This document shows, one piece after another, positions 7,208 to 15,888 of a stretch of DNA of 64,000 nucleotides; the stretch's first letter is position 1; every line of letters starts with the position of its first letter. Source of the stretch: JAJPIG01 sp035531675 (lineage in GTDB: Bacteria > Desulfobacterota > Binatia > Binatales > Binataceae); assembly GCA_035531675.1 (NCBI GenBank), contig DATKSL010000002.1, positions 102,320 through 166,319 of the forward strand, written 5' to 3'. A program made the position numbers and the translations under genes. The notes beneath the pieces were generated by a model that ran no database searches, had not been told where the DNA came from, and saw only the letters and a list, made by a program, of their open reading frames with translations.

Positions 7208-8224
7208 TTGGCGATGGTTTTGGGGCTGGGACTGATTCTGCTCGCGGTGCTGCTCGGTCCGGTATTGATCAAGCCGGTCGAAGAGAACATCGAGATTTTC
7301 TTCCTGGTCGCCGGCGCCTTAGCCTCCGCGGTCGCCGGCCAGTGGAGCATCCAGCTGCTCCACACCGCGGCCACCGAACCGATACCGCTGACCATCGCAG
7401 TGTTGGGCTTCGGGGTGATTGCGCGGATGCTGCGTCCGACCCTGGATCGCGGCGTCAAACGGCTGGTGAAGCTGATCGCCCCGCGCTGGATTTACTTCAG
7501 CCTGATAATCGTCCTGGGACTGCTCTCGAGCGTCATCACCGCGGTGATCGCCGCGTTGATCCTGGTCGAGGCCGTGGCGCTGCTGAAACTCGACCGTCAC
7601 AGCGAGATTGCGGCGGTGGTGCTGGCCTGCTTCGCGATCGGAATGGGGGCGGCGCTGACTCCGGTCGGCGAGCCGCTCGGCACCATCGCGACCGCCGCGC
7701 TCAACGTGGACTTCTGGTACCTGATGCGGCTGCTCGGCCCGCTGGTGGCGGTTGGAATAGTAATCGTCGGCGCGATCAGCCTTTTCCTGCCTGCAAAATA
7801 CGGCCACTCCCTGAAAGCCGACGCGCATACCGACAGTTGGTATGAGGTCTTCTCTCGCGCCGGCAAGGTTTACCTGTTCGTGGTGGGCCTGGTCGGTTTA
7901 TCGTGGGGACTGCGGCCGCTGGTCGATGAGTACATCAGCCGAGTGCCGGGATGGGCGCTGTTCTGGTTGAACTCGATTTCCGCGATCGTCGATAACGCCA
8001 CTCTGACCGCGGCCGAGATTGGCCCCTCGCTCACTCACACCCAGCAGCGCGGCATTTTGATGGGGCTGTTGATCAGCGGCGGGATGCTGATCCCGGGCAA
8101 CATCCCCAACATCGTCGCGGCCGGACGGCTGGGAATTTCAAGCCGCGAATGGGCCCGCGTCGGACTGGTCGCCGGCCTGCCGTTGATGGCGGTGTGCTTC
8201 GCCGCCCTGCACTGGATCCTCTGA
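7208..8224 (+). CDS. DUF1646-type predicted cation/anion transporter
   Basis: A 338-residue inner-membrane protein with about ten hydrophobic helices. It resembles the DUF1646 family (predicted cation transporters, common in archaea): an N-terminal KPVEENIEIFF segment, a mid-protein ALTPVGEPLGTIA loop and C-terminal SISAIVDNATLTAAEIGP and GMLIPGNIPNIV segments that look like ion-binding re-entrant loops. A TTG at 7208 and an ATG at 7214 both work as starts. It is the last gene of the amt-PII run, 43 bases after the PII gene, so a nitrogen-related ion or substrate is possible but unproven. Confidence 0.72.
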   Translation: MAMVLGLGLILLAVLLGPVLIKPVEENIEIFFLVAGALASAVAGQWSIQLLHTAATEPIPLTIAVLGFGVIARMLRPTLDRGVKRLVKLIAPRWIYFSLIIVLGLLSSVITAVIAALILVEAVALLKLDRHSEIAAVVLACFAIGMGAALTPVGEPLGTIATAALNVDFWYLMRLLGPLVAVGIVIVGAISLFLPAKYGHSLKADAHTDSWYEVFSRAGKVYLFVVGLVGLSWGLRPLVDEYISRVPGWALFWLNSISAIVDNATLTAAEIGPSLTHTQQRGILMGLLISGGMLIPGNIPNIVAAGRLGISSREWARVGLVAGLPLMAVCFAALHWIL

Positions 8225-8275
8225 CCTGCTGAGACAGCTCCAGCCCCACGCGCTGCTGCGGCGTTGTCCGACGGT

Positions 8276-9001
8276 TCAGGTCTTCTGGCCGTGGGCGATG
8301 CCGAAGTAGTCGCCGCCGTGCACATGATGCACGGTCTCGGTGCCCCATTGGATGTCGTGGTCGAGTCGCGCCAGCGGCGGAATATGCTTGGAGCAATGCA
8401 CGAAGGCGCGCGTCACCGAGACCATCACCCAGCGCTCGAGATGGCCGCCGTCGCTGTTCATGATGTCGCTCAGGATGGCATCCTTGAAGACCGCTTCGGC
8501 GTTTGGATGCTGCCGGAGAAATTCGATCAGCTCGTCGTTCTCGAGAATCCGCGCGCGGCCGTTCAGATGCAATCCGATCTGATCGCCGGCGAAATCCACG
8601 AACATCAGCGCCACGTGCGGATTCTCGAAGATATTGCCCAGGCTCGACAGCACCCCGTTGCCCCGATATTCCGGATAAATCAGCGTCTGCGCGTCGAGCG
8701 CCTTGACGAATCCCGGATGACCGGCGCGAAAGCTCGCGTGGCAGTCGCCGCCGCTGCCGGCGGTGGCCAGAAACACCATCTCCATCCGGCCGATGAACGC
8801 CTGCATCGTGTCGTTCAGATGATCGATCACCTGATGCTTGTAAAAGGCGAGCGCGTGAGTGCCCTTCCCGTAGCGGGCCTGCAGCGCACGCTCTCCGGCG
8901 GAGCTCAACGCTGCGGGATCGGCCGGCGCGGCGGAAGCTTCGCCGCTCGCCTGAATCCCGGCGCCCTCTGTGGCAGTCGATCGATCGTCGCCGTCGGCCA
9001 T
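8276..9001 (-). CDS. Pyridoxamine 5'-phosphate oxidase-family flavin-binding protein
   Basis: About 241 residues with a split-barrel flavin-binding fold. Seen: an N-terminal disordered acidic stretch, then FIGRMEMVFLATAG, the DCHASFRAGHPGFVK block, TLIYPEYRGNGVLSSLGNI and FVDFAGDQIGLHLNGRARI, typical of FMN- or F420-binding PPOX-class enzymes. ATG 9001 is preferred over 9016 because a GAGGG sequence is well spaced only for it. Members reduce or bind FMN/F420 and small substrates; no specific reaction can be assigned. It is convergent with the DUF1646 gene and follows the secreted protease gene by 20 bases. Confidence 0.78.
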   Translation of the reverse strand: MADGDDRSTATEGAGIQASGEASAAPADPAALSSAGERALQARYGKGTHALAFYKHQVIDHLNDTMQAFIGRMEMVFLATAGSGGDCHASFRAGHPGFVKALDAQTLIYPEYRGNGVLSSLGNIFENPHVALMFVDFAGDQIGLHLNGRARILENDELIEFLRQHPNAEAVFKDAILSDIMNSDGGHLERWVMVSVTRAFVHCSKHIPPLARLDHDIQWGTETVHHVHGGDYFGIAHGQKT

Positions 9002-9021
9002 CTTGTCTTCCCTCATCTGAC

Positions 9022-10140
9022 TCAGTAGGCGACGACGCCGCCGCCGGTCTCGATCAGCTTGACCGGCATCCCGTCGACCTCATCGGGCGTCGCGGCTTGC
9101 GCCTGCGGGGTCAGTTTCTTGACGTAGACTTCGATCACGGGTTGACCGGGCGTGTCGCCAACCCCGATGCCGGTGCCGACCGCACCCGGGATGCTCATCA
9201 GGTCGGCTTCGTGCCGATCACGCACCGCGGTCGCCGCTTTGACGGCCTCATTGGAAAGGCCGAGATTCGCGGCCAGGTCGTATGGCTGGTCGGTATCGTT
9301 GGTCGCCATGGTAGTGCAACTGCCGACCATCGACAGCGCGCCGGGTGCGGAGGACAACGCCCTGAGCACCGCGCCAATCCGATTGGCCAGCGTAAACGAA
9401 TCGTCGTTCGCGCCGGCGAACAGCAGGCCGACCGCCTGGGGGCAACTGCCCTCGGTTACGATTAGCGATCCGGAATCGCCGCCGGCGCTGAACGGGGTGT
9501 CACCGGTACCGACTATTTTAATCTGGTTAACGAATTTGGCGACGCCGCTGCCGAACTCGATCATCACGTTGACGTGCAGCGCCGTGATGGTGCCGGTGGT
9601 GAGGCAAGTGGTACGGCCCATTTTCTGCACCGCCATCCCCATCGTCGGCATGGCCACCGTGCTGGCGATTCCCCCGATGTTCAGAATGTTGGCGCTGACC
9701 TGCCCCGGTTCGACCTCCGCGATGGCGGCGTCGACCACGTTAGGGGCGCCACCCGGCTTCACGTGGACGCCACGGGTATAGGTTGCCACCGCATCGCCGG
9801 GCGTCTGCGCACACTCCGTGTCGACCAGGCCCGGTTGCACGATAAGCTGGCCGCGCTTGGCGCGGTTCTCGAGCCCCAGCACATGATTATTGCTGAGGAT
9901 AAATTGCTTGGCGTTCTTATTCTGGATCAACGACCCCAGCGTGCCGCCGAAGCAATCCTTGATGACACCGCTTTGGTTCTTGATTACGTCGTGGATATTC
10001 CCGCCTGAAACGCCCAGCTCGATCGGCCGGGTCAGCATCGATCGTTGGCTGCAATCGGGAATCGCGGCGGCCGGCATCGACCAGCTACCCATCGCCAATA
10101 GACCGACCGCCAGCGCCAACGCTTTAGTTCGATAGCTCAA
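9022..10140 (-). CDS. Secreted trypsin-fold serine peptidase
   Basis: A 372-residue exported protein. The start is a TTG at 10140, set by an AAGGAGGAGG Shine-Dalgarno nine bases upstream; it opens directly onto a classic signal peptide (residues 1-26, cut after MPAAA). The catalytic triad is visible: His86 (LSNNHVLG), Asp137 (VVDAAIAEV) and Ser223 (GGDSGSLIV). Also present is MGRTTCLTTG and a C-terminal domain (about 285-372) shared with the paralogue at 12679-14016. Likely periplasmic or extracellular endopeptidase; substrate unknown. It is divergent from leuC. Confidence 0.83.
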   Translation of the reverse strand: MSYRTKALALAVGLLAMGSWSMPAAAIPDCSQRSMLTRPIELGVSGGNIHDVIKNQSGVIKDCFGGTLGSLIQNKNAKQFILSNNHVLGLENRAKRGQLIVQPGLVDTECAQTPGDAVATYTRGVHVKPGGAPNVVDAAIAEVEPGQVSANILNIGGIASTVAMPTMGMAVQKMGRTTCLTTGTITALHVNVMIEFGSGVAKFVNQIKIVGTGDTPFSAGGDSGSLIVTEGSCPQAVGLLFAGANDDSFTLANRIGAVLRALSSAPGALSMVGSCTTMATNDTDQPYDLAANLGLSNEAVKAATAVRDRHEADLMSIPGAVGTGIGVGDTPGQPVIEVYVKKLTPQAQAATPDEVDGMPVKLIETGGGVVAY

Positions 10141-10300
10141 TCGTGTGCTCCTCCTCCTTGAGGACCGATTGATCATATATGCCATGATGCGCCGCCGGCC
10201 GCATCGCATTGCTGGATCCAAGGCAACCCCGACGTCAATCAGGCACGGGTTCAGGCGTATGGCGGCATCATTCTGATGGGACGATGCCACCTGTCCCGGT

Positions 10301-10330
10301 TTGGCGCAGCGGCCCGCGATCCAGCATAAT
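10301..10330 (+). promoter_or_regulatory. Candidate sigma-70 promoter of leuC
   Basis: TTGGCG and CATAAT are separated by 18 bases; predicted transcription start is near 10337. If right, the ATG at 10329 cannot be the leuC start, supporting ATG 10371. Confidence 0.45.
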
Positions 10331-10370
10331 GAACGTTCGTCACGCTTTCGGGGAGGAATTGGTCCGTATC

Positions 10371-11780
10371 ATGGCAGCCCAGACACTGTTCGAAAAAATC
10401 TGGAACGATCACGTCGTCTACCAGCAGCCCGACGGCCCGGCGCTGCTCTATATCGACCTCCACCTGGTCCACGAGGTCACTTCGCCGCAGGCCTTCGAGG
10501 CGCTGCGCGATGCCGGCCGCAAGGTGCGCTCGCCCGACCGCACCTTCTCGACGCTCGACCACGACGTCCCGACCATCAACCAGTCCGGGCCGATTACCGA
10601 TCCCGACGCGCGCCTGCAGGTCGAGATGATGCGCAAGAACTGCCGCGACTTCGGTCTGCGGCTGTTCGACCTCGGCTCGCACGAACAGGGCATCGTGCAC
10701 GTGATCGGCCCCCAGCTCGGCATCACGCAGCCCGGCCTGACGATCGTCTGCGGCGACAGCCACACCGCCACCCACGGCGCGCTCGGCGCGCTGGCCTTCG
10801 GCATCGGCACCAGCGAGGTCGAGCACGTGCTCGGCACGCAATGCCTGTGGCAGAACAAGCCCCGCTCGTTCGAGGTCAGGATCGATGGGCGGCTCGGCCC
10901 CGGCGTCGCGGCCAAGGATCTGATTCTCGGCATCATCGGCCGCATCGGTATCGGCGGCGGCACCGGCACCGTAATCGAGTATCGCGGCTCGGCGATCGAG
11001 GCGCTCTCGATGGACGAGCGGATGACGCTGTGCAACATGTCGATCGAGGGCGGCGCGCGGGCCGGGATGGTCGCGGCCGACCAGCAGACTGTCGATTACG
11101 TCCGCGGTCGCCGCTACGCACCGGCCGGCAAGGATTTCGACCGCGCCGCGGAGCGCTGGCTCACCTATCGCACCGACCCGGGCGCGCGTTTCGATCGCAG
11201 CGTGGCTTTCGACGGCGCTTCGTTCGCGCCGCAGGTGACCTGGGGCACCAATCCCGGGATGGTAACCGATATCACCGGACGGGTTCCCGACCCGGCCAGC
11301 TTCAAGGACGCCGGGCAGCGCGAGTCGGCCGAGCGCGCGCTCAAGTACATGGCGCTCAAGCCCGGCACGGCGATCGTCGATATCCCGATCGATCGGGTCT
11401 TTATCGGCTCCTGCACCAACTCGCGGCTGACCGATCTGCGGCTCGCGGCCGAAACCATCCGCGGCAAGCAGGTGGCGAAGAGCGTGCACGCGATGGTGGT
11501 GCCGGGATCGTGGCAGGTCAAGGACGAGGCGGAGAAGCTCGGCCTCGACAAGATCTTCAAGGCGGCGGGCTTCGAGTGGCGCGAGGCCGGATGCTCGATG
11601 TGCCTGGCGATGAACGGCGACATGCTGCAGCCCGGCGAGCGCTGCGCCAGCACTTCGAACCGCAACTTTGAAGGACGCCAGGGCGCCGGCGGCCGGACCC
11701 ATCTGGTGAGTCCGGCGATGGCGGCCGCGGCGGCGGTCGCCGGCCATTTCGTCGACGTCCGCGAATGGGCAAAGAACTGA
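10371..11780 (+). CDS. leuC: 3-isopropylmalate dehydratase, large subunit
   Basis: A 469-residue aconitase-family subunit that, with LeuD, isomerises 2- to 3-isopropylmalate in leucine synthesis. Seen: opening TLFEKIWNDHVV and HLVHEVTSPQAFEALR, the VCGDSHTATHGALG motif, and the [4Fe-4S] ligands Cys in GSCTNSR and the AGCSMCLAMN pair. The length matches the usual 465-470. ATG 10371 fits the family start, although the nearest Shine-Dalgarno (GGGAGG) is 14 bases away. leuD follows after 213 bases that contain a repeat element. Confidence 0.96.
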   Translation: MAAQTLFEKIWNDHVVYQQPDGPALLYIDLHLVHEVTSPQAFEALRDAGRKVRSPDRTFSTLDHDVPTINQSGPITDPDARLQVEMMRKNCRDFGLRLFDLGSHEQGIVHVIGPQLGITQPGLTIVCGDSHTATHGALGALAFGIGTSEVEHVLGTQCLWQNKPRSFEVRIDGRLGPGVAAKDLILGIIGRIGIGGGTGTVIEYRGSAIEALSMDERMTLCNMSIEGGARAGMVAADQQTVDYVRGRRYAPAGKDFDRAAERWLTYRTDPGARFDRSVAFDGASFAPQVTWGTNPGMVTDITGRVPDPASFKDAGQRESAERALKYMALKPGTAIVDIPIDRVFIGSCTNSRLTDLRLAAETIRGKQVAKSVHAMVVPGSWQVKDEAEKLGLDKIFKAAGFEWREAGCSMCLAMNGDMLQPGERCASTSNRNFEGRQGAGGRTHLVSPAMAAAAAVAGHFVDVREWAKN

Positions 11781-11803
11781 GGGGGCGTGAATTTTCTGGC
11801 TCT

Positions 11804-11937
11804 TTGTCATCCCGAACGGAGCGCAGCGAAGTTGAGGGATCTACGCGGAGCGATTTGTCGAGGAACTCCTTCGCGAACCATAAGAAAATCGCTTCGCGCA
11901 GATTCCTCGTTTCCCCAGACTCCACTCGGAATGACAA
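11804..11937. repeat. MITE/REP-like element between leuC and leuD
   Basis: About 134 bases bounded by imperfect 12-bp inverted ends (TTGTCATCCCGA and TCGGAATGACAA, 11 of 12 complementary). The interior holds the GAGCGCAGCGAAG and AGATTCCTCG patterns known from small dispersed repeats in many environmental genomes. There is no coding sequence. It lies inside the presumed leuCD transcript and could fold into a long hairpin. Confidence 0.6.
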
Positions 11938-11993
11938 TCAAGCCTGCTCCTCAAATGGCCGAAAGAATCCGCGAACTCTGAGGATTAAGAACG

Positions 11994-12581
11994 ATGCAAC
12001 CGTTTATCACCGTGTCCGGAGTCGTTGCCCCGCTCGATCGGGTCAACGTCGATACCGACCAGATTATTCCCAAGCAATTCCTGAAATCGGTGGTGCGCAC
12101 CGGTCTCGGCAAGGGTCTGTTCTTCGATTGGCGCAAGGACCCGGAGTTCGTCACCAACCGGCCGCGCTACCGCGAGGCGAAAATCCTGGTGGCGCGCGCG
12201 AACTTCGGCTGCGGCAGCTCGCGCGAGCATGCACCGTGGGCGCTGGCGGATTTCGGTTTTCGCGCGGTGATCGCGCCGTCGTTCGCCGATATCTTCCGCA
12301 ACAACTCGCTCAAGAACGGCTTCCTGCCGGTGATCCTGAAAGAAGCGGAGGTCGAGGCGATCTTCCGCGCCATCGAGCACCACGAAGAGGCCTACGAGCT
12401 CACGATCGATCTGGCGAGCCAGACGGTCCGCGACGATTCCGGATGGTCGGCGCACTTCGAGATCAGCGAATTCCAGAAGCAGTGCCTGCTCGAGGGGCTC
12501 GACGATGTCGGGCTCACGCTGATGCGCGAGCGGGAGATCGCCGCCTACGAGCAATCGCATCCGCTGCCCTACCGGCTCTAG
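11994..12581 (+). CDS. leuD: 3-isopropylmalate dehydratase, small subunit
   Basis: A 195-residue swivelling-domain partner of LeuC. Seen: the opening VSGVVAPLDRVNVDTDQIIP, the NFGCGSSREHAPWAL active-site loop and the FADIFRNNSLKNGFLPV block, all characteristic of the bacterial LeuD family (about 200 residues). ATG 11994 follows an AGGA sequence. Together with leuC upstream and leuA/leuB at 27.7-30.6 kb, it completes the leucine branch within this window. A strong bidirectional hairpin follows. Confidence 0.96.
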   Translation: MQPFITVSGVVAPLDRVNVDTDQIIPKQFLKSVVRTGLGKGLFFDWRKDPEFVTNRPRYREAKILVARANFGCGSSREHAPWALADFGFRAVIAPSFADIFRNNSLKNGFLPVILKEAEVEAIFRAIEHHEEAYELTIDLASQTVRDDSGWSAHFEISEFQKQCLLEGLDDVGLTLMREREIAAYEQSHPLPYRL

Positions 12582-12591
12582 CCGCAGATAG

Positions 12592-12626
12592 AAAAGCGGG
12601 GACGCCGGCTGACGTCCCCGCTTTTT
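12592..12626. terminator. Bidirectional rho-independent terminator after leuD
   Basis: A perfect 13-bp stem (AAAAGCGGGGACG / CGTCCCCGCTTTT) with an 8-base loop and flanking A and T runs. It can stop leuCD transcripts on the plus strand and the protease-like gene transcript arriving from the minus strand. Confidence 0.9.
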
Positions 12627-12678
12627 CGAGCAACGCTACTTCTGTTCAGGCCTTGCGATCAGCCCGACGATTCATCCA

Positions 12679-14016
12679 TCACAGCGCACGGAACTTGGGC
12701 GCATGCCTGATATGCACGGTGACGCCGTTGATCTGCTGGGGGATCCTGGCCCTGATCATCGGCGTGTCTTTGCTCAGGTAGACATTGAGCGCGGCGTGGT
12801 CGGGGTCGTCGCCGGCGCCGATACCGACCGCGGTCACCGCGCCCATCTTGAGCAGGCGCCGAGCGTAGCGATTCTTGACCGAGCGCACCTGCTCGATCGA
12901 TTGATGCAACGCGGCGCTGACCCCGGACGTCGGAGTGCCGATTTCGGAGCCGAACGCGGTCGGTACACAGGCTTTCCCTACCAGGCTGACATTGAACTTG
13001 CTGAGAATGGTCCCGATCGGATTGACCGCTACGATCGTGTTTGCGGTATCAGGTGCGTACGGGGCGCCGGCGGCCGGGGTGCCGGCAAAAACGATACCGA
13101 TCGCCTGGGGACAGCTGAAATCTTGAGTTACCACCAGCGCCCCGGCATCGCCTCCTTCGGCAAATGAGCAGGTACTGCCTGACGGGTTATTGATCGCCTG
13201 GCCGATGACCAGGATTTGATGGTTGAAGAACGCGGTGCCGGCGCCAACGACATTGCAGACTTTGCCGGGATAGACCACTTTCCCCATCGCGTCGAAGGCG
13301 TCGATCTTGCCCGAAGTCAGGCAGGTCGTGCGCCCCATCTTCATAACCGGCAATCCGTCATACAGGCTGTTGAATGGAAATGGCGTAGCGCTGATCTGGC
13401 CGGCCGGTATCTGGTCGGTCGGAAAACTGGCGTCCACCATGTTCAGGATTTTGCCATCAGGATCGACTCCCGCCGTCGGCGTACCGTTGGGGGTCTGCTC
13501 CTCGGGAACAATCTTCGCGAGCGCGGCATCGAGCTGGTTAGCGCCGCCGGCGAAATTGATCTTCGACCAGTTGGAGAGCCTGGCAACAATGTCGCTCTGG
13601 TCCTGCCAGCATCCCAGGTCCACCAGGCCCGGCTGCACGATCGGCTCGTTGAGGGCGGCCGACCTCCTGGTGCTGCTGTTGCGCGCGAACACGTGGCTGG
13701 AGCTCAACACGAGTTGATTGCCGTGGGTGTCGTTAACCAGCGCTCCCAGGGTGCCGGTGCAGCAGGTGATAGTTGCGGTCTTCTTGGCGTAAGCAACGCT
13801 GTTGTAATTGCCGCCCGAAACCCCCAGATAGGAAGGTGGCGGCTCGGCGCCGGTGGCGCACAGCGACGTTGCTCCATTGGGTAGCGTGGTGATCGAGCAG
13901 GCGCCGGGCGTGGGCGTGGCAGTTGGCGTGCTCTGCGCATGCGCGGTGAGCGTCCCCAGTATCAGAAACAGTCCCGCTACCAGGATCGCGATAAACGTTG
14001 AGCGTTCTACTTCCAC
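12679..14016 (-). CDS. Secreted trypsin-fold pseudoprotease (Ser to Ala), paralogue of 9022-10140
   Basis: A 445-residue exported protein with a signal peptide (about residues 1-27) and a Thr/Pro-rich linker. It parallels the peptidase at 9022-10140: YLGVSGGN, LVLSSSHVF (His108), QLDAALAKIV (Asp163), VMKMGRTTCLTSG and a similar C-terminal domain. The serine block, however, reads EGGDAGALVV, so the catalytic Ser is Ala291 (codon GCC). The start is GTG 14016 with a GGGAGGA sequence just upstream. It probably binds rather than cleaves peptides, or regulates its active paralogue; this is inference. Confidence 0.82.
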   Translation of the reverse strand: MEVERSTFIAILVAGLFLILGTLTAHAQSTPTATPTPGACSITTLPNGATSLCATGAEPPPSYLGVSGGNYNSVAYAKKTATITCCTGTLGALVNDTHGNQLVLSSSHVFARNSSTRRSAALNEPIVQPGLVDLGCWQDQSDIVARLSNWSKINFAGGANQLDAALAKIVPEEQTPNGTPTAGVDPDGKILNMVDASFPTDQIPAGQISATPFPFNSLYDGLPVMKMGRTTCLTSGKIDAFDAMGKVVYPGKVCNVVGAGTAFFNHQILVIGQAINNPSGSTCSFAEGGDAGALVVTQDFSCPQAIGIVFAGTPAAGAPYAPDTANTIVAVNPIGTILSKFNVSLVGKACVPTAFGSEIGTPTSGVSAALHQSIEQVRSVKNRYARRLLKMGAVTAVGIGAGDDPDHAALNVYLSKDTPMIRARIPQQINGVTVHIRHAPKFRAL

Positions 14017-14494
14017 TGCTTCCTCCCCTCCACAGTTCCGCGTAACGCTAGGTTCGAATCAGAGACTTGGGTGGCCGCGCCAATCAGGATTGGCGGGATA
14101 TGGCATCAACAGGAATCGCGTCTTGCAGCGCCCCACCTCTCCACCTCTACACAGCTCGCCAATTTAATCCTCGTTAGGCATCAACTCAACTGGCCTGTCT
14201 GTGCTATCCCCTCGGGCGTTTCGATTGCCGTCGGCAACCAACGCCGCGCTTTGCCGCGAACTCAAGCGGCTGCCAAAAAGCGGCAGCACTTTAATGCACG
14301 GGTCGTGCCATAGCTATTTCAGCTCGCAGATGCGAAGAATAGCTGCACATAGGTCACTCGATATTCGGCCGAGACGGAATCGGATCGTTGCAGCCCCGCA
14401 ACGGTCAGACTCACCCGTACTGCGTGCGATGCGCGTTCGCCCGCTTGATGTTAAAATGACAAGTTACTGCGATGGTCCCGCTTCGAGCGCCGCG
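14017..14494. other. Intergenic region between the pseudoprotease and rluD
   Basis: No gene is supported here. It contains an operator-like palindrome (14078-14095) and otherwise nothing recognisable; an alternative rluD start (ATG 14456) lies near its end. Open frames in it have no ribosome-binding sites or family resemblance. Confidence 0.5.
14078..14095. promoter_or_regulatory. Palindrome upstream of the pseudoprotease gene
   Basis: CGCCAATC-AG-GATTGGCG is a perfect 8-bp dyad with a 2-base centre, 62 bases before the GTG start of the minus-strand gene. The compact symmetry suggests a dimeric repressor or activator site. The regulator is unknown. Confidence 0.35.
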
Positions 14495-15505
14495 ATGACG
14501 GCGCATACGTTCACGGTCAAGGCCGCACCCGGGCGCATCCGCCTCGACGTTTTCCTGGCCGCCGAGCTGGCGCCGGAGTACTCGCGATCGCGGGTGGCGA
14601 GAATAATCCGGGCCGGCGGGGTAAGCGTGAACGACGCGGCCGCCGCCGACCCGGCCCATCCCCTGCGTCCGGGCGATCGGGTCGCGGTCGCGCCCGCGCC
14701 GGCGATCGAGACGCTGCCGATTGCGGCTGCGTCGCTGGAAATCCCCGCGCTGACGATCCTCTATACAGATGACGAAGTGATCGTAGTCGACAAGCCGGCC
14801 GGGATGGTGGTCCACGCCGCACCGGGAAGCTCCGGACCGACCCTGGTCGACGCCCTGTTGCAGCAGTTTCCCGAGCTGGCGGCGATGGCCGAGCCGGACG
14901 GTGTGCTGCGCCCCGGGATCGTTCATCGGCTGGATAAGCAGACTTCGGGCGTGATGGTAGTCGCGCGGACGCCATACGCGCGGATGTCGCTGTCGCGGCA
15001 ATTCAAGGATCGCACGGTGCGCAAGGTCTATCTGGCGGCCGTTCGGGGGATCGTGAAGCGCGACGAGTTCGAGGTGTCGCGGCCGTTGGGACGTCATCCG
15101 ACCGAGCGCAAGCGGATGTCGACGCATTCCCGATCGCCGCGCGACGCGCTGACCCGCTTTTCGGTGCTGCGCCGCTTTGAGCCGGCCGGCGCGGGCGGCC
15201 TGGCCTCGACCCTGGTCCGGGCGATACCGGCGACCGGCCGCACCCATCAGATTCGGGTCCATCTCGCCTCGGTCGGCCATCCATGTCTCGGCGATCCGCT
15301 GTACGGCCGGGCGGCGGAGGCGGGCGCGGGCCCGTTTGATCGCCAGGCGCTCCATGCGCTAGGGCTGGAGTTCGCCCATCCGCGATCGGCGGCCCGGCTG
15401 CGGCTGACGGCGCTCCCGCCGGCGGATTTCGTCGCCTACCTGACGGCCCGGGAGGCGCCGCCCGATTCGCGGGTCATCGCGGACTGGCTGGGGCGCGCCG
15501 GTTGA
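14495..15505 (+). CDS. rluD: Pseudouridine synthase, RluA/RluD family
   Basis: A 336-residue enzyme with an N-terminal S4 RNA-binding domain (about residues 5-65, LDVFLAAELAPEYSRSRVAR) and a catalytic RluA domain. Seen: GIVHRLDKQTSGVMVVAR, containing the catalytic Asp, and TGRTHQIRVHLASVGHPCLG. The S4-plus-catalytic layout fits RluD, which modifies 23S rRNA; exact target specificity is inferred. ATG 14495 is chosen, with ATG 14456 an alternative; neither has a clear Shine-Dalgarno. Confidence 0.88.
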   Translation: MTAHTFTVKAAPGRIRLDVFLAAELAPEYSRSRVARIIRAGGVSVNDAAAADPAHPLRPGDRVAVAPAPAIETLPIAAASLEIPALTILYTDDEVIVVDKPAGMVVHAAPGSSGPTLVDALLQQFPELAAMAEPDGVLRPGIVHRLDKQTSGVMVVARTPYARMSLSRQFKDRTVRKVYLAAVRGIVKRDEFEVSRPLGRHPTERKRMSTHSRSPRDALTRFSVLRRFEPAGAGGLASTLVRAIPATGRTHQIRVHLASVGHPCLGDPLYGRAAEAGAGPFDRQALHALGLEFAHPRSAARLRLTALPPADFVAYLTAREAPPDSRVIADWLGRAG

Positions 15506-15536
15506 GGGCGGCGCGGTTTGGTCGGAGGTTTCAAGG

Positions 15537-15565
15537 TTGACATCGGCCGGGCCCTCTACTACCAT
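15537..15565 (+). promoter_or_regulatory. Candidate sigma-70 promoter upstream of rho
   Basis: A perfect TTGACA (15537-15542) and TACCAT (15560-15565) are separated by 17 bases, just after the rluD stop. A start near 15572 would give a rho leader of over 300 bases. Confidence 0.45.
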
Positions 15566-15888
15566 CACTCGGTAGCTTCATCTGACTGCGTAAAGGCAGG
15601 CCGGGTTTCATAAACGCCCGTCTCCCAAGCGACCTAAATTCCGAACCAAGGCACCGTTTGTTCCATCGGATCCCCAGCGCTTGAGCATGGGCAACCAGAG
15701 ACGGGTTGCACTGGAAGCAAAGCCGAACCTGTGAAGCCACAGAAGGCTGCTTACGATCGCAGGATATAAGCCGCAGACCGGGCTTCGTTTTTGGCACAGG
15801 GGTTGTGACGGGGGAGCCTGAACCACAGGCAAGGCGTTATCAGGCTGGAGGATCGCGAAACCGTTTCACGGTGCGGAGTACAAGTTTT
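15566..15888 (+). other. Long structured leader of rho
   Basis: About 320 non-coding bases. Several short perfect hairpins are visible: GCAACC/GGTTGC (15691-15709), CCTG/CAGG near 15818-15834, and ACCGT-TTC-ACGGT (15861-15873) just before the rho Shine-Dalgarno. No known riboswitch core was recognised. Long leaders that allow Rho-dependent autoregulation are established for rho in other bacteria, so that is the leading idea here. Confidence 0.35.

Noticed and set aside
10251..11810. A 519-residue minus-strand frame opposite leuC
   Set aside because: leuC is unambiguous; the antisense product shows no domain and no start signal.
14041..14120. A tRNA-like GGTTCGAATC near 14051
   Set aside because: The bases around the loop cannot form a T-arm stem, and no acceptor or anticodon arm fits.
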